The position numbers and the translations under genes are program-made. Source: Flavobacterium azooxidireducens (lineage in GTDB: Bacteria; Bacteroidota; Bacteroidia; Flavobacteriales; Flavobacteriaceae). From it: 64,000 nt of DNA. The notes under the pieces were generated by a model that did no database searches, was not told where the DNA came from, and saw only the letters and a program-made list of their open reading frames with translations. Below are positions 17,735 to 27,700 of this stretch, piece by piece; the stretch's first letter is position 1, and each line of letters opens with the position of its first letter. The DNA is taken from contig NZ_CP096205.1 of assembly GCF_023195775.1 (NCBI RefSeq), positions 992,001 to 1,056,000 on the forward strand, given 5' to 3'.

Positions 17735-18313
17735 TTAGTAAAAATAGAAAAATAAAAACAACAAAATCCATAATATATCAAGAAAATGCCAAAACATTGC
17801 ACCTAGCTCAATTCCAAGGGTTTGAGTTGAATTGTATTTTTGTTTAAAATGATTATAAATTATGATTAAAAGTGCCAACAGCCCTGCAAAAAGGTGAGCC
17901 ATGTGCAAAATTGCTATGATATATAGAAAAGAAGTATTGACTGTACTTTCACTTCCTGTAAAAAAATAGCCCATTTCTATGATTTGACCAAATCCTATAA
18001 ATTGGAAAATTACAAACAAAATTCCCAATGCCAACGTAACCAACAACCACAAAGATGTTTTGTTTCGATCATTTTTTCTAATTGTAGTTAATGCCGAATG
18101 AAAGGTTAAACTACTAATGATAATTATAATGGTACTGATGATAAATGCTTGGGGCAACACAAAATCCTCAAGCCAATCTTTTCTCGAAGTGCTCACGATG
18201 TATGCACTCGTTAATCCGGCAAACATCATTACCATACTAATCATAGCAAACCAAAGCAACAATTTATACGATTGTCCTTTTCTACTTTGATATTCCTGAG
18301 CGGTCATTTCCAT
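17735..18313 (-). CDS. Short cytochrome oxidase subunit III paralogue
   Basis: The 192-residue protein with five hydrophobic segments belongs to the heme-copper oxidase subunit III family. It starts MEMTAQEYQSRKGQSYKLLL and contains AMISMVMMFAGLTSAYIVS, ILHMAHLFAGLLALLIIIYN and the typical ending LGAMFWHFLDILWILLFLFF. It lies 2 bases after ctaB and upstream of the longer COX III gene. Tandem subunit III paralogues of different length are seen in flavobacterial cta clusters. Their division of labour is not clear from sequence. Confidence 0.9.
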   Translation of the reverse strand: MEMTAQEYQSRKGQSYKLLLWFAMISMVMMFAGLTSAYIVSTSRKDWLEDFVLPQAFIISTIIIIISSLTFHSALTTIRKNDRNKTSLWLLVTLALGILFVIFQFIGFGQIIEMGYFFTGSESTVNTSFLYIIAILHMAHLFAGLLALLIIIYNHFKQKYNSTQTLGIELGAMFWHFLDILWILLFLFFYFY

Positions 18314-18315
18314 AA

Positions 18316-19245
18316 TTATCGTAAAAATTTATCTGCAATATAAACCAATTGAAGAAGGGTTATATAGCTCACACTAATCAACATTAATTTTCTGGCAGCT
18401 TTGCTGTCACGTTTTTTATATAATTCAAATGCGGAGTACAACATCCAAATTCCGAGCAAAAATACAACAATTGCTGAAACCGGCGTTAAATATAATCGAC
18501 TTCCTACTATTCCGATGTACGGAAAAATTGCCGGTAACAACGAAGCAATAATCAACCAAATGGTATATAATATGATTTGCAAGGCCGTTCCTTTGTCTTT
18601 TTCTCCGGTTGGAAGCATAAAAAAACCTGCTTTTTTATAATCATCATATAAAAACCAACCAATTGCCCAAAAATGTGGAAATTGCCAAAAGAATTGAATT
18701 AAAAATAACGTTCCTGCTTCTAAACTAAAATCGTCGGTTGCGGCTACCCATCCTAACATAAACGGAATAGCTCCCGGAATGGCTCCCACAAAAACAGAAA
18801 GTGGCGTAAGGGTTTTTAATGGCGTATAAACACTAGTATATAAAAAAATTGAAATCGCCCCAAACATCGCTGTTTTAGGGTTTATCAGATATAAAATTAT
18901 CAATCCAATTAGGGTTAGAACCGTCGCTAAAATAAAGGCTGTGTTTACTGACATTCTTCCGGCAGCAATTGGACGGTTTTTAGTTCGTTCCATCAAACCA
19001 TCTAAATCTCTTTCGATAATTTGATTAAACGCATTGGAAGCTCCAACCATGCAATATCCACCAACAGAAAGCATCAACAAAGTAATCCAACTGAAGGTTG
19101 AAATATCTAAAATCCCTAAAAAATAACCTGCTATTGATGAAAAAACAACGCTAATAGACAACCCTGCTTTAGTGATTTGCTTAAAATCAAAATAAAGAGA
19201 TTGAATTGTAAACGAATTTTGGGTTGCGTTCAAGACTTGTTTCAT
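18316..19245 (-). CDS. ctaB: Protoheme IX farnesyltransferase (heme O synthase)
   Basis: The 309-residue UbiA-type membrane prenyltransferase adds a farnesyl group to heme b to make heme O, the precursor of heme A. Visible are the Asp-rich substrate motif NQIIERDLDGLMERTKNRP, ARMS-free loop GRMSVNTAFILA, YTPLKTLTPLSVFVGAIPGA and FFWQFPHFWAIGWFLYDDYK. The open frame extends to a TTG at 19272, but the -7 box at 19262-19269 overlaps that region, so the ATG at 19245 was chosen. It is the first gene of the oxidase assembly operon. Heme A synthase is not in the window. Confidence 0.93.
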   Translation of the reverse strand: MKQVLNATQNSFTIQSLYFDFKQITKAGLSISVVFSSIAGYFLGILDISTFSWITLLMLSVGGYCMVGASNAFNQIIERDLDGLMERTKNRPIAAGRMSVNTAFILATVLTLIGLIILYLINPKTAMFGAISIFLYTSVYTPLKTLTPLSVFVGAIPGAIPFMLGWVAATDDFSLEAGTLFLIQFFWQFPHFWAIGWFLYDDYKKAGFFMLPTGEKDKGTALQIILYTIWLIIASLLPAIFPYIGIVGSRLYLTPVSAIVVFLLGIWMLYSAFELYKKRDSKAARKLMLISVSYITLLQLVYIADKFLR

Positions 19246-19261
19246 TGTTTGTAAACTTCGG

Positions 19262-19269
19262 CAAAGATA
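19262..19269 (-). promoter_or_regulatory. Bacteroidota -7 box for the ctaB operon
   Basis: CAAAGATA on the plus strand reads TATCTTTG on the minus strand, an exact match 17 bases upstream of the ctaB ATG. It decides the start codon. Confidence 0.65.
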
Positions 19270-19320
19270 CAAATTAGAAACTTTAAAAAGAATTGAACAA
19301 ATTAGAAAATTGGTGTTAAA

Positions 19321-21426
19321 TTAATAATCAAAATACCAATTAAACAAATCTGCTCTCAATCCAACAGAAAACCAAGTTGTATCTTGTTTAAAAGTGGTTA
19401 GCGTATTTTGCGTTGGATCAAAACTTCTGTAAATCAAATTGGCAAAAACTTTTAGGTTTGAAGCCGGATTTACTAAGTAACCCGCTTGCAAATCGGCAAT
19501 CATAATTGTGGTTTTATTTCCTTGACCAATACTTACACCAGTATCAAAAGGTCTTTGATCGTCGTAATCTTTATAAATATTTCCTCCATAATTAAAAGAA
19601 TTTTCGGCTGTATCAAAATCTAAACCACGAACACCGTAGGTTAATTTTGCATCACCAAACCATCTTCCTTTAAAATATCGGGCAATGGCAACTACTTCTT
19701 TGGCATTCCCACCCCATTGATGCCCTAAACTTTGGTTATTGTGACCATAGTTTGTGATGGGTGTGCTATGCGAATAAACATAAGGCCTGATGTGGTTATA
19801 TTCCAATTGCAATAACAGATTTTCTACATTGAAAGCATTATAGTATTTTGCTCCAATTTGATAACCAAATTTATTTTTCCAACTTTGATTGGCATCCTTT
19901 ACATCGGCTAATGAAAATTCATCAATTAAAAATTGACCATACAATCCAACTTGATTGCTCCATTTATATTTTGCGGTTAATCCCAAAAGAGCATTTCCTG
20001 TTTTGGAAGATGAATTAAATTCTACTGTTCTATAGAAAATTATTGGATTAACAAAGCTAAAATCGAAACCTCTGTCATTGGTATTTGTCCAAATTACAGA
20101 TTCAAAAAAACCTATATTTAAACGTTTGGATGCATTCCAACTTAAATAATGATTGGCCATATATTTAGTTCCATAGGTCCCGTCGAGAGTGGCTTCCGGA
20201 CGAATATCTTTTAACCACATATACGTATTAGTGTATTTTATTTTCCAAAAAGTGGTGTTGATTTTAAAATACGGATACGGACTGGCTCCATCACTTGTTA
20301 AAAGCGAACGATAACCATCACCAATAAAATTTCTTCCGTAACCCAATTGAAGATTGATAAAATCGCTTGGTGTATAAGTTAAATTTGCTTCGGATAACGG
20401 AAAATCATAGGCATCATCTTTGAATCTTTTGGCAATTCCTACTCCCGGAATGACAGCTGGATTTCCTCCGGAAGGAGCAATACTTTCGGCATATTGGTTG
20501 TAATAATCGGCAAATCTTCCTTGACTTTCATAAATGGAAGTTGTAAAATTTAATTGCTTGCCCAAACCACCTTGAATTTGAAGACCTCTGGTGTTTTGGT
20601 AGGTGTAACTTGCTTCGCTTGGGCTGCTTTTTCCAACTCTTAAATCTAAGATAGGATTCATTGTAAACCAATAATCTTTCCCTTGAATGGCGACTAAATT
20701 TTCGTTCCAAAATTTTCTTCCCCACCAACCGGTTTTATTTTTCATTAATTTTTGATTGGCTTCTTCCAAATTATAATATTTATTTACTTCGGAATATGTA
20801 TATGGTTTGGAAGATGTGTGATTATTTGAACCCACTTGATTTAAAGCTGCATCAAATTGAGCATAATTACTGTGAGAAAATGGTATATTTAAATGACTTT
20901 GAAACTGAGGATTTGAAAATTTTTCATATTTGATATTATCATATTCATCCAATTCATTTTTATTGACTTTAAATTCGGAAGCACTTTTTTTAGCTGCTTC
21001 TTCTTTAGCCAATTTTGCCTGAACCGGATCTTGCAACGGAATACTGATGCGAATAGAATATCTTGAATACGTTGGATTTCCTGCATAAGTTGGCGGACCA
21101 ATTGGTTCCATTTCATTAAAAACTCGTTTGATTTCTTCATTTAATTCAGGATAAGCAGCATCCGAATATTGCATGATGAATTTTCCTTCACTATTAACTT
21201 CAAACAAAACAATAAAATTTCCTTTAAAATTATTGTCTATCACATTTTGTGGAACTTTAAAATTTGTGAAAACTTTTTGCTGTACTTCATCATAAAAACA
21301 ACTTTCCAACTCTTCGTTGAATTTATTTTCACACGATGGAAAAACCGGAAATTGTTCTACTTTTTTGCCTTGAGACCACAAAAACCCTGAAACAAAAAGC
21401 ACTAAAAGAATACTATATTTTTTCAT
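19321..21426 (-). CDS. remB: RemB-like gliding motility outer membrane protein
   Basis: The 701-residue protein has a signal peptide (MKKYSILLVLFVSGFLWSQ) and two parts. Residues of about 25-135 resemble a TonB C-terminal-like module (FPSCE, CFYDEVQQKVFTNFKVP, GNFIVLFEVNSEGKF, YSIRISIPL). From about residue 190 on it looks like an outer-membrane beta-barrel: many alternating aromatic strands, PILDLRVGKS and LQLGYGRNFIGDGYRSL, ending in an aromatic C-terminus (FNWYFDY). Family recall points to RemB of Flavobacterium johnsoniae, required for normal surface motility. The name is recognised from memory and is not certain. It follows deoC by 11 bases and probably shares its transcript. Confidence 0.65.
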   Translation of the reverse strand: MKKYSILLVLFVSGFLWSQGKKVEQFPVFPSCENKFNEELESCFYDEVQQKVFTNFKVPQNVIDNNFKGNFIVLFEVNSEGKFIMQYSDAAYPELNEEIKRVFNEMEPIGPPTYAGNPTYSRYSIRISIPLQDPVQAKLAKEEAAKKSASEFKVNKNELDEYDNIKYEKFSNPQFQSHLNIPFSHSNYAQFDAALNQVGSNNHTSSKPYTYSEVNKYYNLEEANQKLMKNKTGWWGRKFWNENLVAIQGKDYWFTMNPILDLRVGKSSPSEASYTYQNTRGLQIQGGLGKQLNFTTSIYESQGRFADYYNQYAESIAPSGGNPAVIPGVGIAKRFKDDAYDFPLSEANLTYTPSDFINLQLGYGRNFIGDGYRSLLTSDGASPYPYFKINTTFWKIKYTNTYMWLKDIRPEATLDGTYGTKYMANHYLSWNASKRLNIGFFESVIWTNTNDRGFDFSFVNPIIFYRTVEFNSSSKTGNALLGLTAKYKWSNQVGLYGQFLIDEFSLADVKDANQSWKNKFGYQIGAKYYNAFNVENLLLQLEYNHIRPYVYSHSTPITNYGHNNQSLGHQWGGNAKEVVAIARYFKGRWFGDAKLTYGVRGLDFDTAENSFNYGGNIYKDYDDQRPFDTGVSIGQGNKTTIMIADLQAGYLVNPASNLKVFANLIYRSFDPTQNTLTTFKQDTTWFSVGLRADLFNWYFDY

Positions 21427-21437
21427 TTGAGACTTAA

Positions 21438-22181
21438 TTAATAATTACCATCTGCCACCAATCCTGCTGCAATTGCTTTTGCTGAAGAAGTTCCTATTCT
21501 TTTTACGCCAAGATTAATCATTTCTATTGCTTCTTGATACGTTCGTACTCCACCCGCTGCTTTAACAGGCAACGGAGAACTGTTTTCTAACATCATTATG
21601 ATGGTTGAAACTGTTGCTCCGTTAGGTTTGTTATCTTGTGTTTTATAAAAACCAGTAGACGATTTTACAAAAACTGACGAATAGCTGTCTTCTTTAAAAT
21701 TGGCAATTACAACATTTTTTATCAATGCAGATAATTGCACAATTTGTTGGTCTGTTAAAGCGGCAACTTCAATAATCCATTTTACAGTTTTGTTGTGCGA
21801 TAATCCGAGTTGTGTACATTTTAAAACTTCTTCCTTCACTAAACTTGATTGACCGACTTTAAACAATTCATAATTAACAACAAAGTCCAGATCATCTGCA
21901 CCGTCTTCAATAGCTTTTTTTGCTTCTGAAAGTTTTTCTTCAATACTAACTGTTCCTTCATGAAAACCAATAACAGTTCCTATCAACACTTTTGATTTGG
22001 CTTCTGAAATCATTTTTTTTGCCAATGCAACCATATCCGGTCGAATCATAATAAGTTTAAAGCGTTCTTGAATGGCTTCGGAAATGAAACCTTGAACTAC
22101 TTTTTTATTTTCTTCAAAAGACAATCCGGCTTGCTCAGCTGTTTTTAAATACGTTGAATCTAAATATTGTTTGATATCCAT
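21438..22181 (-). CDS. deoC: Deoxyribose-phosphate aldolase
   Basis: The 247-residue class I aldolase cleaves 2-deoxyribose 5-phosphate to acetaldehyde and glyceraldehyde 3-phosphate in deoxynucleoside salvage. Visible signatures are DDLDFVVNYELFKVG, the downstream VKWIIEVAAL, FVKSSTGFYKT (Schiff-base lysine region) and PVKAAGGVRTYQEAIEMINL, ending GVKRIGTSSAKAIAAG. Length and motifs are normal. No other nucleoside catabolism gene is adjacent. The downstream partner remB is unrelated in function. Confidence 0.94.
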   Translation of the reverse strand: MDIKQYLDSTYLKTAEQAGLSFEENKKVVQGFISEAIQERFKLIMIRPDMVALAKKMISEAKSKVLIGTVIGFHEGTVSIEEKLSEAKKAIEDGADDLDFVVNYELFKVGQSSLVKEEVLKCTQLGLSHNKTVKWIIEVAALTDQQIVQLSALIKNVVIANFKEDSYSSVFVKSSTGFYKTQDNKPNGATVSTIIMMLENSSPLPVKAAGGVRTYQEAIEMINLGVKRIGTSSAKAIAAGLVADGNY

Positions 22182-22189
22182 TGCGTAAA

Positions 22190-22219
22190 AATAAAAAATC
22201 CCACCGAAGTGGGATGCTT
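22190..22219 (-). terminator. Intrinsic terminator after the first TonB gene
   Basis: TCCCAC (22199-22204) and GTGGGA (22209-22214) form a hairpin with a CGAA loop. The minus-strand side is followed by a T-run, which ends the transcript of the gene at 22237. Confidence 0.75.
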
Positions 22220-22236
22220 TTTAGCTATAAATATTT

Positions 22237-23013
22237 TTATTTACTTAAGCGAAATGTAATTGGGATTGTATAACGCACATTAACCGGCTCACCTTTTATC
22301 TTTCCGGGTTTTAAATTTGGCAATTTACTGATTACTCTTAAGGCTTCTTTTTCTAAATCTTTATCGTTGAATTTTGCCGCATTTGCAGGTTTTACACCAC
22401 TAATTGAACCATTTGAATTAATAACAAACTCTACATAAACCGAACCTTGTTTGTTGTTTTCTCGTGCTGTTTCAGGATATTGTAAGTTCCTTTGCAAGTA
22501 CTTTTTCATTTGTTCATTAAAGCAGACTTTTTGAGCATCTCCTTTTAAACCTGAACAAGCTGCAAAAGTTGGCAATTCGTCTAATTCATATCCTTCATAA
22601 GAACTTTTTTTCACTGTTGGAATGTCTGCTGTTAATGAAGTTGTTGGTGTTTCTGTTGGGATAAGATTCTCCAAAGGCGTATCATCAGGTGAAGCTGTTT
22701 CAACATTTTCAGGTTCAGGATTACTGTTGTCAATTGGCTTAAATGTATCAACAACCGGCTTATGAGGTGTTAATTTCGGCTTGGGCTCAACTTTTGCAAT
22801 TTCCTTTTGAGGTTCTTTTTCAATAGTAAAATCATGAATATAATCCTTTTCTGAAAGATCAATCGGTTGTTTTCTTTCAAAAGCATCTAGGTCTGATGCC
22901 GGAGTTTCTAATTCAATAATAAAATAAACAGCAATTAAACTTGCCAAAAGCCCAAGTTGGAAGTAAATTTTTCCGTTGTGCTTTACATTTGGGTAGTCAT
23001 CTAAATTTCTCAT
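22237..23013 (-). CDS. TonB-family energy transducer
   Basis: The 258-residue protein has one N-terminal membrane helix (FQLGLLASLIAVYFIIEL), a Pro/Glu/Lys-rich periplasmic linker (about residues 50-150) and a C-terminal TonB domain: LQYPETARENNKQGSVYVEF, VINSNGSISGVKP, NLKPGKIKGEPVNVRYTIPI. It passes proton-motive energy from ExbB/ExbD to outer-membrane TonB-dependent receptors. The exbBD genes are not in the window. It lies 98 bases downstream of a second TonB gene of the same architecture, a tandem duplication with diverged linkers. Confidence 0.9.
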   Translation of the reverse strand: MRNLDDYPNVKHNGKIYFQLGLLASLIAVYFIIELETPASDLDAFERKQPIDLSEKDYIHDFTIEKEPQKEIAKVEPKPKLTPHKPVVDTFKPIDNSNPEPENVETASPDDTPLENLIPTETPTTSLTADIPTVKKSSYEGYELDELPTFAACSGLKGDAQKVCFNEQMKKYLQRNLQYPETARENNKQGSVYVEFVINSNGSISGVKPANAAKFNDKDLEKEALRVISKLPNLKPGKIKGEPVNVRYTIPITFRLSK

Positions 23014-23061
23014 GGTTTCTATGGATTAGTTATAAAAAATAGAAACCAAAAGTTATGCCAA

Positions 23062-23100
23062 AAAAATAATCCGCTCAAATTGAGCGGATTATGGTATGTT
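23062..23100 (-). terminator. Intrinsic terminator after the second TonB gene
   Basis: ATAATCCGCTCA pairs with TGAGCGGATTAT (about 23066-23077 with 23081-23092), preceded on the plus strand by an A-run that becomes the T-run on the minus strand. Confidence 0.8.
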
Positions 23101-23111
23101 TTATCTAAAAA

Positions 23112-23834
<723 letters not shown>

Positions 23835-23883
23835 AATTCGTTAATTGAGTTGCTAATATAGCTATTTGTCAAAAAAATTAAAA

Positions 23884-24261
23884 TTATTTTATAAAATTTA
23901 ACCTTTTTCTATTTAGGTAAACAACAATTGTTGCTACAAAACTTCCAAAGGAATTGAATAAAGCATCTGCTAATTCGGGTCTTCTGTTTTCGGTTAAAAC
24001 ACCTTGTAATACTTCAATAATTATGCCATAAAAAACAGCAATAACGAAAGAGATAATAATTGAACGTTTTAGTCCAAACTTATTTACCAAAGTTAAAATA
24101 AGTAATAAAGTTAAAACAAAATAGAATATAAAATGAACGTATTTATCTCCATTTTCAGGAGAAACTTTCGGCAAACCATTCAAACTTACCAAGCTTAATG
24201 TTGTGATAAATACTATCCAAAAAAACAAGGCAAGAATAAGAAAGTTTTTTTTATGCACCAA
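23884..24261 (-). CDS. VanZ family membrane protein
   Basis: The 125-residue protein has four hydrophobic segments: [59 protein letters not shown] and [13 protein letters not shown]. The VanZ-like pattern is [10 protein letters not shown] and [10 protein letters not shown]...[14 protein letters not shown]. VanZ-like proteins are small membrane proteins of uncertain function. The original VanZ gives low-level teicoplanin resistance. Its start overlaps the end of gcvH by 11 bases, so the two are translationally coupled. This pairing with gcvH downstream of sprA is common in Bacteroidota. Confidence 0.85.
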   Translation of the reverse strand: MVHKKNFLILALFFWIVFITTLSLVSLNGLPKVSPENGDKYVHFIFYFVLTLLLILTLVNKFGLKRSIIISFVIAVFYGIIIEVLQGVLTENRRPELADALFNSFGSFVATIVVYLNRKRLNFIK

Positions 24262-24631
24262 TCAAATCTTTATAAGCTTCACTGGTTAATAAATCAGCAA
24301 AATCGTTTGGATTAGAAACTCTAATTTTTATCATCCACCCATCTCCATACGGATCTGTGTTCACACTTTCCGGTTTGGTTTCAAGGTCTTCATTAAACTC
24401 TATAATTTCACCAGCTAAAGGTAAAAATAAATCGGAAACGGTTTTTACTGCTTCTACAGTTCCAAAAACTTCGTCTTTATCCAATGTTTGATCAAGGGTT
24501 TCTACTTCTACATAAACAATATCGCCTAATTCTTTTTGGGCAAAATCGGTAATTCCTACAGTAGCAACGTCTCCCTCTAAACTAACCCATTCGTGGTCTT
24601 TTGTGTACTTTAAATTTGATGGTATATTCAT
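24251..24631 (-). CDS. gcvH: Glycine cleavage system H protein
   Basis: The 126-residue lipoyl carrier shuttles the aminomethyl group between the P and T proteins of glycine cleavage. It is full length: [38 protein letters not shown], the lipoylation site in [19 protein letters not shown] (the Lys in AVKT), and NPDFADLL-like ending. The P and T genes are not in the window. A -7 box at 24650-24657 gives it its own promoter within the sprA-gcvH gap. Confidence 0.95.
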   Translation of the reverse strand: MNIPSNLKYTKDHEWVSLEGDVATVGITDFAQKELGDIVYVEVETLDQTLDKDEVFGTVEAVKTVSDLFLPLAGEIIEFNEDLETKPESVNTDPYGDGWMIKIRVSNPNDFADLLTSEAYKDLIGA

Positions 24632-24649
24632 TATTGTAAATTGTTTCTA

Positions 24650-24657
24650 CAAATGTA
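24650..24657 (-). promoter_or_regulatory. Bacteroidota -7 box for gcvH-vanZ
   Basis: CAAATGTA on the plus strand reads TACATTTG on the minus strand, an exact match 18 bases upstream of the gcvH ATG. Confidence 0.6.
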
Positions 24658-24702
24658 ATTTTTATACGATTATTTTAAACTATTTTTTGATTAATTTTTC
24701 TG

Positions 24703-27700
24703 TTAATTTCCAAAATTATATCGTAGAGTAAATCCTGCTCTAATGTTGGTTAACGGGAAAGCCGTAGAAATTACTGCTTTAGAAAAAGTGTGATCGTAAT
24801 AGAAAATTGCTGTAAGATTTTTACTAAACGCATAATCTGCAGTTAATTTAGCAGACCAGATATTTTGACCTCCAGATAATTGATTGTTATCATAATCTAA
24901 ATAACGTACAATTGTTTTATTATCTCTAAATGAGAAATCTGTTCTAATATTGATATCACTTTTAATCACACCTTGTGGATTATCTGCTAAAGCAGAGGTA
25001 AAAGTGACATCTTTAAATCGAAAACCAAGTCCAACCACATATTCTAATCCTTGAATTTCGGTAAGCAAATTATTATCGAAACTCATAGATAATGCTCTAT
25101 CTTTTTTCATTTCGGCTAAAAACTTAAATGAGTTTTGCATTTCAAAATCTACTCGAATCAATGGATTAAATTGCTCAACAAGGTTTACATTTTGAATCAG
25201 CGTTTTATTATAGAAATTACCTCCTTGATCTAACTGATTAGGATTTTGTTCAAATTCAAAATTAGAACGGAAAGAGTTAATTGTATAAGCCGCTTTGTAA
25301 CTATGTTGTAATGAAAAACGCTTAAATCTATCTTTAAAGAATTTATAACGCATTAATCCACTATATTTTACTGTCCAGTTTGGAAGAGGAAAATCTCTAA
25401 ATGCACCTAGAGAAACTCCGCCCGATTCTTTTCCTGAATAAGCTGCTAAGAATGATGGAATTAAAACGGCTTGGCTATTTCTTCCAAATCCTACCGGATA
25501 ACCAAAATTAGGATTAGACGGATCAGTTACTCTTGGAATATCACCTATATAATATTGTGCTGCCAAACGATTAGCAATTTCTATACGATTATCTCTGAAA
25601 TCTTGAAAAGCAGCGGAATTGAACTCATCACTTTTACTAAAAGAAGTTTTAATTAAAACAGTTGAAATTGAAAAATTTCCTGTTGTATATGGTGATCTTG
25701 AATTATAAATACCGCTTTCAACATCATATTGTTCGGTATAATTTTCCATATAATTTCTATCGGCCGTTAAGTCGATGGTAAAATCAGGGAATAAATCAAC
25801 TTTTGCTGTACCGTTTAATTGTTTTGTAACAACTTGCGTATAATTTTGGTTAAATTCTGGATAAATGGTAAGCCATCCTCTACGTGCAGCTTCGTAACGC
25901 ACATCGTCTTGAAGTCCGAACACGAATCCGGTAGTTGGTTTTGATGTTCCGAAAAAGCCTAATGATTGTGTATAACCAGGCAAAACTGTTCCTTCGTTTT
26001 GAGTATAATTTATTTGAATGTTTTTTACACTTGTTACAACACCAATCAATCCATCCATAAACACACTACCTTCCGATTGTTGTGGCTGTCTGGTACTCAC
26101 AATTTTTTCACCCGGTTTCGGTGCAGCAGGTTTTGGTTGCGTTGCCGGCTTTTTTGGTCCTTTTGTTAAACCGATATATTTGTAAAACATATCCATGTTC
26201 ATGGTTGCATTTAATCGATGAGAGCCAGAATTTTGAATAGTATTTCCTAAATCATACACAAATCCGTCTTCTGTTTCAAATGTTGATAATGCATCGGAAG
26301 AACGCATCCAGCTGTAAGTACCCGTATAAGAATAATTGGATTTTAAGAAAGTTAAAAACGGTAATTTATTCAAAGGAATTTCATAATTCAACACAAATTG
26401 TTGGTTGTGTTGATCGGGTGTACCAATATTCCAATAATCATCAAAAATTCTATTTTCTTCTTCCGGAAATCCTTGTTCGTCAAAATAATTTCGAACAATA
26501 TTACTTCTGCTAACAGTATAATTTAATTTCAATGATTTTGTTAAATTGAAATTGAAACCGTATTGATAGTTGAATAAATAATTTCTTCTATACAAAGCAG
26601 ATAGAGGAATTCCTTCTACTTCAACTTGTCTGAATTGCTGACGGTTGAACTGTCTGATTACATTTGTACTAAAGTTTATATTTGATGGTAAATAATTAAA
26701 ATTGAAGTCGCTCAATAATTTCCAATACTGCGATTTCTTCAAAAACTTATTGCTTTTTAAAGGCTCTATCGGTTTGTTTTGGAATGTGTGGGCATAATCT
26801 ACAGATGTTCTGGTTTGTTGATCGATAAAATCTTCAATTTCATAATTGTGTTTTTCTACCTCATTAAACGAATGAGAAAGCGTGAAATTTTCAACATCAT
26901 ACACACGGGCTTTTTGTTCGGCTCCGCGTTCTTTTCTTACACCGATAAAGTTTATGCTTTTTCGTTTGGTATAATCGACCGCTCTTTTTTCAATATTTTC
27001 TCTTTCTGCAGCATCCGGTGTTATGTCAATTAGTTGTTCGAGTCTGATATCTTGATTAAAAGGATCATACTCTGGCGTAATGGTTTGTTCGCCAATAGCA
27101 TAATTAAACGGTAAATTAATTCCCCATTTTTTTGGAAGCAGCTGACCAACATTGATATTGGTTACAATGTCATATTGTTGCATGTCTTCTCGACTTCTTT
27201 CATTTACGCCTTGTTCTAAAGCTCCAAAACCAATAGTACTCATTCTACCGGTTGCAGAAACTGTAGCAAAATCGGCGGCATTGGCATCTACATTCAAAAT
27301 AGCGGCATATCCACCTTTATTTTTTAATCCGGCTACACGTAATTCATTGAACCAAACTTCACCTCGAATACTTTCTAATTCAACCTGACCCGTTTTGGTA
27401 TTTCGCAATCCAATCATCAACGTTCTTACTAATCCAAAGTTTGGATTTCCTTTTATCCCTAAACGAAGTTTATTGGGTTTGGATGCTGTTGAAGGATCCA
27501 ATTGATCCTCATCTTGAAAATAAATTTCATCCGGATTAGGGTTGGCTCCATTGATTGCTAAAATTTTAAGCTGAGTAAGCAATGCTAAATTTAAGTCGAT
27601 TTCATTAGCTTCCGGCCAAACTTCTTCTGGAACGGTTGCTCCATGAGGCGTAACTTTCAGCGGAATTTCAACTTGGTAGAAGTTTTGCGTAAAGTCATTT

